From contig SUSU01000006.1 of assembly GCA_015063225.1 (NCBI GenBank), positions 1 through 64,000 on the forward strand: a stretch of 64,000 nt of DNA, read 5' to 3'. The notes under the pieces were generated by a model that saw only the letters and a program-made list of their open reading frames with translations, made no database searches and had not been told where the DNA came from. A program made the translations under genes and the position numbers. This stretch comes from Thermoplasmata archaeon. Lineage in GTDB: Archaea > Thermoplasmatota > Thermoplasmata > Methanomassiliicoccales > Methanomethylophilaceae. Positions 10,553 to 19,259 of this stretch are shown in pieces. The stretch's first letter is position 1; each line of letters begins with the position of its first letter.

Positions 10553-10737
10553 GTCCGTCACCTTCGTGTGACACTGCGGCATGCTGGCCGGTGTAACGGG
10601 ATTGATATCTTTTATCTGTTTAAAAACCCGCCCTCTTAGCCTGTAGGTCTGGGATGGCTGTTTGTCCGGTCTGTTTTCCTTTGTGTGCTGTGATTTGTTA
10701 ACTCTCGCAAAAAGGACTATAGCCCTCCCGACGGTTC

Positions 10738-10990
10738 GGCATGTGCCAGGAAGGAAGCTCGGTGAACAGAGCTTCTTGATGCGCTGGGCTCCAGGTCCTG
10801 AAAATCTGAATGGAGGTGAGAACACTCCTGAAGAAAGGAAGGACCAGGAAAGCGCGTAGCAAGCCATCATCCTGGTCCTCGGAGCAGCCCGTCTTATCGT
10901 CGGATTACTCGCACTCATCGTGAGATGAGCCGAGGAAACCACCTGGGGTTCCATTCTGATATCTGTATCATCCATAGATAACCGTTTGCC
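10738..10990 (+). ncRNA. Putative structured ncRNA, copy 1 of a tandem pair
   Basis: High nucleotide identity to copy 2 (11085-11362) without coding conservation. TATA-like AAAAAGGACTATAGCC upstream; conserved hairpins (GGACCAGG/CCTGGTCC, GGAG/CTCC, CTCATC-GTGA-GATGAG, ATCTGT/ATAGAT). Boundaries approximate. Confidence 0.6.
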
Positions 10991-11084
10991 ATTGTGTACT
11001 GAACACACAGTTCGTGAGTGTTGACAAGAATATGTTCTCTTTTGTTAACTCTGGTGAAAAGGATTATAACCTATCCGATAGTTT

Positions 11085-11362
11085 GGCATGTGCCAGGAAG
11101 GAAGCTCGGTCGACAGGGCTTCTGATGGACCGGGCTTCCGGTCCTGAGAGTCTGAAAGGAGGTGAGAACACTCCTGAAGAAAGGAAGGACCAGGAAATTG
11201 CCTAGCAAGCCATCATCCTGGTCCTCGGAGCAGCCCGGCTGATCGTCGGGCTTCTCGCACTCATCATGAGGTGAGTGTAGAGGAAACCACTTAGGGTCCC
11301 GAAAGGGACCCGTCCGAGGTTCTGAATCTAATATCTGCTTTCACAGTAGATAACCGTTTGCG
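11085..11362 (+). ncRNA. Putative structured ncRNA, copy 2 of a tandem pair
   Basis: See copy 1. TATA-like GAAAAGGATTATAACC upstream; compensatory changes relative to copy 1 (CCGG/CCGG vs CTGG/CCAG; ATCTGC/GTAGAT vs ATCTGT/ATAGAT). Extra hairpin GGGTCCCGAAAGGGACCC. Confidence 0.6.
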
Positions 11363-11456
11363 TCCGATGGGGATACGGCCCGGTTGGAAATGCGGCTATC
11401 AGAATGAATCCCGGCCAATCGCCATCATAAAACCGCCATGACCGCGAATGCCCTTC

Positions 11457-12227
11457 TCAGTGCGAGGAGATGAACCTCAGATATTCGGGGATGTAGAGTG
11501 CGGGACGAAGAAGGTGTCCGTCTCCTTGGATGCGGATCCTGTCCTTACATCCGAGCGCGTCCGCGATGGCATCGCCGTCCGCGGGTGACGACATGATGTC
11601 CTCCAGGCCATGTATCGAGAGGACCGGGCATCTCACACGGCGGACGTCCTTCACAGGATCGTATCCCGCGGCCGCTTCCAACTGCATGAGCATAGCCTCC
11701 CTCGGCCCCAACCTCATGTTCCTCACGCCCTTCCCGTTCTCCTCCGCGAATCTGAAGAACCCCTCGGTCCTGAGCAGGACGTTCATGAACGATGCCACGG
11801 CCTCTTCGGATATGTCCTCGTCCCTGTACCAGCGGGCCATGAGATCGAGTATGTACGACGTCCTCGCGGGCCGGCGGAGGTACGAGGATGCGACGGTCAG
11901 CGTGCGTACCCTGTCCGGATACCTGGCGGCCATGCTGAGCGCGATGTGGGATCCCATGGACCACCCGAGGACGTGCGCTGATGCTATGCCCAAGTGGTCC
12001 ATCAGGCGTACGACATCGTCGGCCATGTCCTCCAACGAGAACCTTCCCCGGCACTCGGTGAGCCCGGCGCCGCGGTTGTCGAGGGTGATCACGTCGCACC
12101 CCTCCATGAGGGGGATTGTCTTGGACCAGAAACCGGTGTCGCCGACCAGGCCCGTTATCAGCACGACGGGGATCCCCGAGCCCGAACGCTCGTAGTTGAT
12201 CCTTACGTCCCCGAGGTCGGTGAACAT
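11457..12227 (-). CDS. Alpha/beta hydrolase
   Basis: VVLITGLVGDTGFW...VITLDNRGAGLT...HVLGWSMGSHIALSMA (GxSxG nucleophile elbow)...GDGHLL; start MFTDLGDVRINYERSG. Confidence 0.88.
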   Translation of the reverse strand: MFTDLGDVRINYERSGSGIPVVLITGLVGDTGFWSKTIPLMEGCDVITLDNRGAGLTECRGRFSLEDMADDVVRLMDHLGIASAHVLGWSMGSHIALSMAARYPDRVRTLTVASSYLRRPARTSYILDLMARWYRDEDISEEAVASFMNVLLRTEGFFRFAEENGKGVRNMRLGPREAMLMQLEAAAGYDPVKDVRRVRCPVLSIHGLEDIMSSPADGDAIADALGCKDRIRIQGDGHLLRPALYIPEYLRFISSH

Positions 12228-12262
12228 ATCTATACACTGCAAGAGCCAGATGTGAAAATTAT

Positions 12263-12283
12263 GGCCGGGGTGTAACCCCGGCC
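12263..12283 (-). terminator. Hairpin between dapB and the alpha/beta hydrolase gene
   Basis: GGCCGGGG-TGTAA-CCCCGGCC perfect 8-bp stem downstream of dapB. Confidence 0.5.
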
Positions 12284-12289
12284 GGAGTT

Positions 12290-13102
12290 TCAGGCGAGGA
12301 CGTCGGTCATGGCGTAAACCTTGCCCTTCTTCTGCGAGACGACCCACTTGGCGGCCATGACGGCGCCGCCGACGAAAATCTCCCTGGAGTGGGCCTGGTG
12401 GCGTACCTCGATGCGCTCGGAGTTGCCGATGAACATGACGGTGTGGTCGCCGACGATGTCCCCTCCCCTGATGGAGTGCATTCCGATTTCCTTTCCGCGG
12501 GGGCAGACGCCCTCGCGCCCGCAGACGATCTCCTTCTTTCCGAGCTCCTCCTGGATGATCTCGGCGGTGGTCATGGCGGTGCCGCTGGGGGCGTCCTTCT
12601 TCTGGTTGTGGTGAGCCTCGATGATCTCCACGTCGTAGTCGAGGCCGAGGTTCTTCGCGGCCTCCCTGACGAGCTTGAAGAACACCCCGACACCGATGGA
12701 GTAGTTGGTGGAGATGACGGCCGCCACGTTGTTCTCCTCGACGGCCTTGGCGATGTCGGCCTTCACCTCATCGGACAGTCCGGTGGTGCCGATGATGAGG
12801 TTCACTCCCGCCTTGGCGGCGACCGGGGCGTTGGCGGCGGTGGCCGGGGCGACGGTGAAGTCGATGAGGACGTCCGTCTTGGATTCCTTGAGGACGGAGG
12901 CGAGGTCCTTGACGTCGGAGACGGGGACATCGATCTTCCCGATGCCTGCAACCTCTCCGACATCCTTCCCGACATTTACGAGGTCGAATGCTGCGGACAC
13001 GGTGATGCCCTCGGTGTTCATGAGACGGCGGACGATCATGGTCCCCATGCGTCCGCAGGCGCCTACCAGGGCGGCCCTTATTTCGCGGTTCTCTGCGCTC
13101 AT
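12290..13102 (-). CDS. dapB: 4-hydroxy-tetrahydrodipicolinate reductase
   Basis: ALVGACGRMGTMIVRRLM...DVLIDFTVAPATAANAPVAAKAGVNLIIGTTGL...EIIEAHHNQKKDAPSGTAMTTAE. Confidence 0.95.
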   Translation of the reverse strand: MSAENREIRAALVGACGRMGTMIVRRLMNTEGITVSAAFDLVNVGKDVGEVAGIGKIDVPVSDVKDLASVLKESKTDVLIDFTVAPATAANAPVAAKAGVNLIIGTTGLSDEVKADIAKAVEENNVAAVISTNYSIGVGVFFKLVREAAKNLGLDYDVEIIEAHHNQKKDAPSGTAMTTAEIIQEELGKKEIVCGREGVCPRGKEIGMHSIRGGDIVGDHTVMFIGNSERIEVRHQAHSREIFVGGAVMAAKWVVSQKKGKVYAMTDVLA

Positions 13103-13359
13103 TTCAATCATCTACTCGATTCCCAAGTTCGTATATAACGGATGGGTTCACATGGGGTTTTGCTGATGTTCTCCGATTACCCCTCCATCTGATTTCTCCA
13201 TATGTCTGCGATATCTCTAGTCTTACGGATTGAGTACTGCTATATTCCCGCATTCTCGATGGCTTTCTCGGAATTGCGAAACCGATGGAGGGAGGAGTCC
13301 GACACGATGGAAGAATTAAAGAGTCAGGCCGACAATGCGTCGTAAAAAGAGGCGTTGAG

Positions 13360-13596
13360 ATGGGTGAACTCTACGATGGGTTGGTAAAGTCCTTACGGCG
13401 TGATTTGAGGGATGAAGTAAAAGCCGAGGTAAAAGCCGAGGTAGATTCAGATTATGCGCGCTCTATAGCCGAGCTCTACTTCCCTGATATCAAATCTGGT
13501 GAGGTTACTATTGAAAAAGCACTCACATATGTCCCCCCTCCGCTGAAGGATGAGTTCAAACGCAACATTGACAGGATGCTCGCTTCATCGGAGTGA
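13360..13596 (+). CDS. Small hypothetical protein
   Basis: MGELYDGLVKSLRRDLRDEVKAEVKAEVDSDYARSIAELYFPDIKSGEVTIEKALTYVPPPLKDEFKRNIDRMLASSE; no recognised family. Confidence 0.45.
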   Translation: MGELYDGLVKSLRRDLRDEVKAEVKAEVDSDYARSIAELYFPDIKSGEVTIEKALTYVPPPLKDEFKRNIDRMLASSE

Positions 13597-13647
13597 TTTG
13601 TCCATCATCCTTGTGTGCGTTCTTTATACCGCCACATAGGTCACCCA

Positions 13648-14616
13648 TCCATGGTAGACCTCATGGCCGAGGTGGAGAACCTCCGCCGTAAATGCATAGG
13701 GTGCGGGAAGTGCAGCAGGGTCTGTCCCTCGCTGAAACACGGGGGGCTCGATCCCATGGAGATGATGATCTCCGGGGAAGGGGACATAACCCAATGCATC
13801 GCCTGCGGCAACTGTTCGCAGGTGTGCCGCCGCAGCAATCCCTATGCGGTCATGAGGGACCTCATCGCCCTTGCGAAGGACGTCCATCCCTCCGAGGCTT
13901 TCAACGCCCGCGGGACCACCACCTTCCCTGCCGAGAACCCCGTCGACCCGGGGTGGGACGGCGACGAGGTGAGCATCATGCCCGGCTGCATCGTGAACGG
14001 GAAGCTCCCCTACCTGAGGCACGCCGCAAGGGTGGCCGTTACCTCCGTGGGCAGGACATCGAAGGAACTCGAGGGCTGGACCTGCTGCATGCATCCCGTC
14101 ATGGTGCGCGAACTGGGGGAGATGGTCCGCCACTCCTACAGGCTGGAGATGGGGAAGAAGGCCGCGGGATCGGAATTGGTCACGCTGTGCGGAGGATGCA
14201 GCGACGAGCTCAACACCGACAACATCGCGTGCGAGCACATCATCGAGTTCCTCCACAGGCATCTCGGGAAACTCCCTCATCTTTCAGAGGGATACAAAGT
14301 GTCGATGGAGCCCGGGTGTGCGTCGATGAGCTATGCCTCGAAGATGAGGGAGGTCATCACCGCCCTCGGGTGCGAGGTGGTCAACAAGACGACGGGGTGC
14401 TGCGGAAAGAGCGCCCCTGTCTCCGTTTCATTGATGGCCGAGAGGCAGACCGAATCCTCCGGAGCGGATTTCATAGTCGTGGGATGTCCCATGTGCCAGG
14501 TGAAGTACGATTCGTACGAGGGAGGCATCCCGGTGATGCACATCTCCGAGCTTGTAGCTCTAGCCGCGGGAGATAAGGAGACACTGCGTTTCCACAAGAT
14601 TCCTCTCGGTATCTGA
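13648..14616 (+). CDS. HdrC/HdrB (HdrD-like) fused Fe-S oxidoreductase with CCG domains
   Basis: Two CxxCxxCxxxCP-type 4Fe-4S motifs (CIGCGKCSRVCP, CIACGNCSQVC) followed by CCG-type cysteine motifs (MEPGCASM...TTGCCGKSA...CPMCQ). Confidence 0.8.
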   Translation, partial: SMVDLMAEVENLRRKCIGCGKCSRVCPSLKHGGLDPMEMMISGEGDITQCIACGNCSQVCRRSNPYAVMRDLIALAKDVHPSEAFNARGTTTFPAENPVDPGWDGDEVSIMPGCIVNGKLPYLRHAARVAVTSVGRTSKELEGWTCCMHPVMVRELGEMVRHSYRLEMGKKAAGSELVTLCGGCSDELNTDNIACEHIIEFLHRHLGKLPHLSEGYKVSMEPGCASMSYASKMREVITALGCEVVNKTTGCCGKSAPVSVSLMAERQTESSGADFIVVGCPMCQVKYDSYEGGIPVMHISELVALAAGDKETLRFHKIPLGI

Positions 14617-14620
14617 TGCT

Positions 14621-15415
14621 TCAGACCGCGGGTTTTACGGTGATCCTCAGCCTGTGCGACGCCCTCGCGGCCGCGCCCGAATCCCCTTCGGCGGCATCCA
14701 TCAACCATGAGAACATCTCATCGCCGGATTTCCCGATGCATGATCTTACGCGTCCGTGCTTCGAATAAAGGGATTCCGCGAACTCGGCGAAACGGTCTCC
14801 CCTGAGGAAACCGTAGAGCTGCTCCTTCTGCGGAGGGAGCGAGAACGACGAAGGGTCCACTACCCAGTAGGAGACGGCCCCGTCGGCGATGCGGCCCGTC
14901 TTGGAAGGGTCCCAATCCATGCTGTCGCGGCAGTAGAGGATGTTCCCGTCCTCCATCATGTAGAATCCCTCGTAATCGGCATCGTAGAGGTCCTGCTCAC
15001 CGATTGGTCCCCCGAACGGGATGATCCCCTTGGAGAGGAGGCGCCTGATGAGGTCCCTCACGCGGAACAGCTGAAGGCGGTCCCCCTCCTGGAGAAGCCT
15101 CTGAATCTCGGCGTGCCTGTCGGGGGTCTCGACGGAATCGCTGAGCCTGAGGGTGAGTCCCAAAGGACAGACATCCGAGATCTCCATGTTCACGGACGAG
15201 AGGGTGCTATCCTCCCGATAATCCATCGTTCCCTGCTTGAGGACCTTTCCGTCGGACAGTCTGTAGACCGTATATCCCAAGGACGACTGGCTCATGTCGG
15301 TAAGTTCGACCGCGGCATCGGGCCCGGATGCGTAGAAACCCTCCCAGTAATCCATCGACAGCACCTGCCCGCCGATGGGTTTGGAGGTCTTTTTCCTGCG
15401 TCTCGAACCGCTCAA
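14621..15415 (-). CDS. Hypothetical protein
   Basis: Open 264-aa ORF between two well-supported genes; no recognised family. Confidence 0.6.
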   Translation of the reverse strand: MSGSRRRKKTSKPIGGQVLSMDYWEGFYASGPDAAVELTDMSQSSLGYTVYRLSDGKVLKQGTMDYREDSTLSSVNMEISDVCPLGLTLRLSDSVETPDRHAEIQRLLQEGDRLQLFRVRDLIRRLLSKGIIPFGGPIGEQDLYDADYEGFYMMEDGNILYCRDSMDWDPSKTGRIADGAVSYWVVDPSSFSLPPQKEQLYGFLRGDRFAEFAESLYSKHGRVRSCIGKSGDEMFSWLMDAAEGDSGAAARASHRLRITVKPAV

Positions 15416-15420
15416 ATCGT

Positions 15421-16215
15421 TCAGTCCCCGGCCGGTCGCCTGTCTTTACCGAGGATCTCGTCGGCGCGGTCGATGATGATGTTCCGCAGACAGGGATACA
15501 GTCCGATGGGTTGAGTGAGGACAACCATTATCTTTTTTCCGTCATGGTCCACGCAGCCGACGGTGCCTCTTTCGGGCAGTCCAATCTTCGGCGGGATGTC
15601 GCGGGTGACGTGCACCCCTTCCGCGATGAAGAACGGGACGGCGATGACGAGGTCGTCCGCTTTACTTAGTGCGGAGGCGAAGGCGTCCTCTACGGTCGGG
15701 TCGTTGAACTCGTTGAAGCAGGCGGTAATGTCGGAGTAACCGGCCTTCTTCAGGCTGTCCGCCAGGGCCGAGACGATCTCGGGGTTCTTCATGTCCTTGG
15801 AGCCGTGTCCGATGACGAGGATGGGTGTGTCCTTCTTCGCGTTGTTCTTCTCCACTGCTTCTGCGATGTATTCGGCGATGCGCGGGTCGGTTCCGACGGC
15901 CCTTGCCATGCGGAGTCTGATTATGTGCCCATCTACGGTCACCTCCCCTTCGGGGTAGGTTATGCCGAGGAGATCGGGGATCATTTTCGTGGTGACCATG
16001 CCTTCGGAGATGACGAGGGGTATGACGACGGCCTCGTCGATACCGTCCTCCGCCATCTGGCTGAGGGTCTCGTCCACGGAAGGGCTGTTCACGCGGGTGT
16101 AGGCCCAGTAGACGGGGTATGTGCGGGTGTCCTTTATCCTCCCGGCCTGCATCCTGACCACTTCGGCAGAGTCGGGTTCGTTCGAGCCGTATCCGATGAT
16201 GACGATGCCTTTCAT
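15421..16215 (-). CDS. cbiX: Sirohydrochlorin cobaltochelatase-like protein (CbiX family)
   Basis: MKGIVIIGYGSNEPD... second half ILVIGHGSKDMKNPEIVSALADSLKKAGYSDITACFNEFNDPTVEDA...VIAVPFFIAEGVHVTRDIP, typical of CbiX. Confidence 0.88.
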   Translation of the reverse strand: MKGIVIIGYGSNEPDSAEVVRMQAGRIKDTRTYPVYWAYTRVNSPSVDETLSQMAEDGIDEAVVIPLVISEGMVTTKMIPDLLGITYPEGEVTVDGHIIRLRMARAVGTDPRIAEYIAEAVEKNNAKKDTPILVIGHGSKDMKNPEIVSALADSLKKAGYSDITACFNEFNDPTVEDAFASALSKADDLVIAVPFFIAEGVHVTRDIPPKIGLPERGTVGCVDHDGKKIMVVLTQPIGLYPCLRNIIIDRADEILGKDRRPAGD

Positions 16216-16340
16216 ACTTTCGAGTACGGTCCGGCCTCTAATAATACTATTTGAACCAACCGTGATTATTGTTTGATTTTCTGTCCACTCGTATTTAACG
16301 ATTCAGCATCATTTATCTACGATTTGCGAGATTCGTATCC

Positions 16341-17351
16341 ATGAATACGAAGGATGAGATCGTCAGGATATTCGACGACAAGGGCGGGGACACTCATCCC
16401 CCTGCGATCTTCACTCAGACCGGCACCGTCGGTCAGATGGAGGCCTGCGGGGCTTCCTGGCCGGAGGCCAATTTCGATGCCACGAAGATGGCGGAATTGG
16501 CCCTTCAGCCCAGCCGGATGTTCGGTTTCGCCACCGCCCGCATCCCGTTCTGCATCACCGTCGATGCGGATGCCTTCGGATGCGAGATCTTCGAGGGCAC
16601 CTCGTCCTCGCAGCCCTCCGTGAGGGGTTCGAAGTACCGCACCGATTACGGTTTCGTCCCCGTTCCCGATGACCTCATCTCCCCCGACGAGTTCGTCTCG
16701 AGCAAGCGCGTAACCACTGTGCTCGAGGCCGGGAGGATCCTCTCCGGCCATGAGGAACTGTTCCTGGTATCGGGGATGAACGGCCCCGTGGCCTGCATCA
16801 ACAACCTGCTCGGGATGGAGAGCGTCCTCATGGCGCTCATGATGGAACCCGAGACCGTTACCTCCTGGCTCGATGCGATCACTCCCCACATGGAAGTCTA
16901 TTCATCTGCCCTCGCTGAGGTCTCGGACGACGTGATGATCATCGAGGAAGCCTCTTCCGAGATAGTGCCTCCCGAGTGTTTCGATACCGTCTTCGCTCCC
17001 TATCTTCCCAAGGTCATAAAGAGCGCTCAGAAACATTCTTTCTGCACCACCCACACCTGCGGGAGCACCCTCGACGTCGCCGACAGGCTGTCCGCCCTCG
17101 GCATGGACGGCATCTCCCTGGAGGCCTCGGCCGACCCGGAGAGGTATATCGAGCTCATCGGCCGCCGTACCCTCGCTCTCGGATGTGTAAACCCCGTGGG
17201 GACCCTCCTCCAGAAGGGCCCTGCGGATGTGATCGCCGAGGCGAAGCGTTCCGCGGAGGTCGGTTTCGACATCGTCACCCCCGAGTGCGGCGTTCCTCCG
17301 CAGACCCCGAACGAGAACCTGATGGCGCTGTCGCATTACCGCGAATCCTGA
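16341..17351 (+). CDS. Methylcobamide:CoM methyltransferase (MtaA/MtbA/CmuA, uroporphyrinogen decarboxylase fold)
   Basis: IFTQTGTVGQMEACGASWPEANFD...FCTTHTCGSTLDVADRLSALGMDGISLEA, with the Zn-ligand type HxC motif HTC; VNPVGTLLQKGPADVIAEAKRS. Confidence 0.85.
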   Translation: MNTKDEIVRIFDDKGGDTHPPAIFTQTGTVGQMEACGASWPEANFDATKMAELALQPSRMFGFATARIPFCITVDADAFGCEIFEGTSSSQPSVRGSKYRTDYGFVPVPDDLISPDEFVSSKRVTTVLEAGRILSGHEELFLVSGMNGPVACINNLLGMESVLMALMMEPETVTSWLDAITPHMEVYSSALAEVSDDVMIIEEASSEIVPPECFDTVFAPYLPKVIKSAQKHSFCTTHTCGSTLDVADRLSALGMDGISLEASADPERYIELIGRRTLALGCVNPVGTLLQKGPADVIAEAKRSAEVGFDIVTPECGVPPQTPNENLMALSHYRES

Positions 17352-17362
17352 GACCTGATCCG

Positions 17363-18544
17363 ATGGGCGGGAATGCCGGTATCGTCACGGGCCGTTTCAT
17401 CGCTGCAGCGGCCTCATGCTTCTTCATGACGTTGGTGTTTTTCGCCCATTTCTCCGCCACGCCGTCCTATTCCATGGACCGCATGGGGACGGACGCAGCC
17501 CTCGCGGGTTTCGTCGCGGGCGTGTTCATCCTCGGCGATATCGCCGGGAGGATACTGCTCAGAAACCGCATCTGGCTCATCGGCCCCAACCGCTTATGCC
17601 TCCTCTCCATGGCGGCCGGTACGGGGATATCCGTCCTGTATTTCCTGACCGATGATGTGACCGCGGTATGTCTTATCGGCGTTGTTCACGGGTTCACCTA
17701 CGGCGTCGCGGAACTCTGCGTATTCGCAAGGGTGACCGCGGACCTGCCTGAGTCGGTCAGGGGGAAGGGACTCGGTTACTTCACGCTCAGCTACAGCCTC
17801 GCCTGCGCACTCGGACCGTTCCTCAGCATCGTGATGGTGAACGAGGGTCTCTACGACGAGGTCTTCATGCTGGGATTGGCGGCTTCCGCTCTGTCCGCGG
17901 TATGCGCACTCGCGATGGGGAGGGATACCCCGCCCGAGGACAATCTCGATGAATCCGCCGATGTCCCACAGCATAATGCGGTCCTCGGTGCGCTGCCCAT
18001 ATCCGTCATCACCCTCGTCTTCCTGATCTCGTATTCCGGAGTCCTGACTTTCATCGCCCCCTATGGCATCGAAATGGGCATCGAATCCTACGCCGCGGTC
18101 TTCTACATCGTATTGGCAATCGCCACCGTGGTGAGCCGCATACTGATAATGGGGAGGTACGACCGCATCGGACCCGACCTCGTCCTCATCCCGACCTTCA
18201 TCATCTTTACCATCGGGATGGTCCTCATGGGTTTCGCTTCCGTGGGTGCCGTCCTGCTGGTCTCCGCTTTCCTCATCGGCCTTGCGCTCGGCACGGTGAT
18301 GTCATCGAGCCAGGTGATTGCTGTGGAGGGCCTTCATCCGAGGGAACAGGGTACCGCCCTCGCCACCGTACAGGTGTTCATAGACCTGTCATACATCATC
18401 GGACCCGTTGCGTACGGGGCGGTCCTCTCCGGCACCGGCTACTCGGACTGCTACATGATAATGGGTATCCTGGGTATCGTGGCCCTGCTGATGTACCTGC
18501 TGACCTGTTCGTCCTTCGCGGGAAAAAGAAAGAGGGGTCACTGA
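17363..18544 (+). CDS. MFS transporter
   Basis: 12-TM hydrophobic profile; MDRMGTDAALAGFVAGVFILGDIAGRILLRN; ATG 12 nt after the methyltransferase gene. Confidence 0.88.
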   Translation: MGGNAGIVTGRFIAAAASCFFMTLVFFAHFSATPSYSMDRMGTDAALAGFVAGVFILGDIAGRILLRNRIWLIGPNRLCLLSMAAGTGISVLYFLTDDVTAVCLIGVVHGFTYGVAELCVFARVTADLPESVRGKGLGYFTLSYSLACALGPFLSIVMVNEGLYDEVFMLGLAASALSAVCALAMGRDTPPEDNLDESADVPQHNAVLGALPISVITLVFLISYSGVLTFIAPYGIEMGIESYAAVFYIVLAIATVVSRILIMGRYDRIGPDLVLIPTFIIFTIGMVLMGFASVGAVLLVSAFLIGLALGTVMSSSQVIAVEGLHPREQGTALATVQVFIDLSYIIGPVAYGAVLSGTGYSDCYMIMGILGIVALLMYLLTCSSFAGKRKRGH

Positions 18545-18816
18545 TCGGATACGGACAGTTCGAGCTTCCCGAGCTTAGCGAAGATCTGAAGGACCGTACC
18601 CTCCCTGAACATGAACGTTCCCGAGGTGCGGATGCCGTGGAAGACGGACACCTCGACGAAATGCTCCCCGGGTTCTACGTCGAAGAAGATGGTGCCGTTG
18701 ACGGTGATCTTCCCCACGTGCTTGTGGTCGACGGAGACGTGGAGGACGACGTTAGGCATCGAGAGGGTGTTCTTCCTCTTCACGGTGATCCTGACCTTGC
18801 CTTCCTCCGGGTCCAT
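18538..18816 (-). CDS. Small hypothetical protein
   Basis: 92-aa ORF; beta-rich sequence; overlaps the MFS stop convergently. Confidence 0.55.
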   Translation of the reverse strand: MDPEEGKVRITVKRKNTLSMPNVVLHVSVDHKHVGKITVNGTIFFDVEPGEHFVEVSVFHGIRTSGTFMFREGTVLQIFAKLGKLELSVSDQ

Positions 18817-18889
18817 GCCCCTGCGATGCTGATGCCCGATAAATCGTTGACTGTGGTTGTTTATATCCTGCGGTTTCCATCATCATGGC

Positions 18890-19204
18890 ATGAAGGACGT
18901 CAGGATAACCGTCATGCGCATCATCCGCCACGACGACCTCATCTCCCGGTTCGAGAACCCCATCGAGCACGCCTGTGACATGCTCGAGGGGATGGTGTTC
19001 GTCTCCCATGACGCTTCGAAGCCCGAGGGTATGTGCGATGCCGCCTGGCGCGTGATGCTCCCCTATGTCAGGGAACTCGCCGAGGGAGGGGGCAATTTCT
19101 TCGACGGGTGGATGAAGGACCCCTATTCAGCTATGATATCCTGTGACGACGGATTCCGTCCCGTTTCTTTCTTATTAGAGACCGTTATTGGTGAATCTGA
19201 GTAA
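18890..19204 (+). CDS. TIGR04076 family protein
   Basis: KDVRITVMRIIRHDDLISRF...EGMCDAAWRVMLPYVRELAEGGGNFFDGWMKDPYSAMISCDDGFRPVSFLLE fits the TIGR04076 pattern. Confidence 0.7.
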   Translation: MKDVRITVMRIIRHDDLISRFENPIEHACDMLEGMVFVSHDASKPEGMCDAAWRVMLPYVRELAEGGGNFFDGWMKDPYSAMISCDDGFRPVSFLLETVIGESE

Positions 19205-19207
19205 TAA

Positions 19208-19244
19208 TGTATATTTCTATACACTAATGTATATATTATAGACA
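19208..19244. promoter_or_regulatory. Tandem operator-like dyads upstream of trpB2
   Basis: TGTATATTTCTATACA (perfect TGTATA/TATACA dyad) and TGTATATATTATAGACA; TAATGTATAT is repeated exactly 20 bp apart. Confidence 0.5.
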
Positions 19245-19259
19245 TCAGATTGACCAGGC

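Noticed and set aside
10662-11205. Small ORFs (10662-10859, 11014-11205) sharing GGENTPEERKDQE inside the tandem repeats
   Set aside because: Similarity comes from nucleotide conservation; the N-terminal halves diverge in sequence and length, while hairpins show compensatory changes, so RNA is the better explanation.
10738-11362. Possibility that the tandem units are SRP RNA or RNase P RNA
   Set aside because: I see only a weak GGAAGGAAGC resemblance to SRP helix 8, in the wrong position, and no GAGGAAAGUCC RNase P core; two copies would also be unusual. An Infernal search is needed to be certain.
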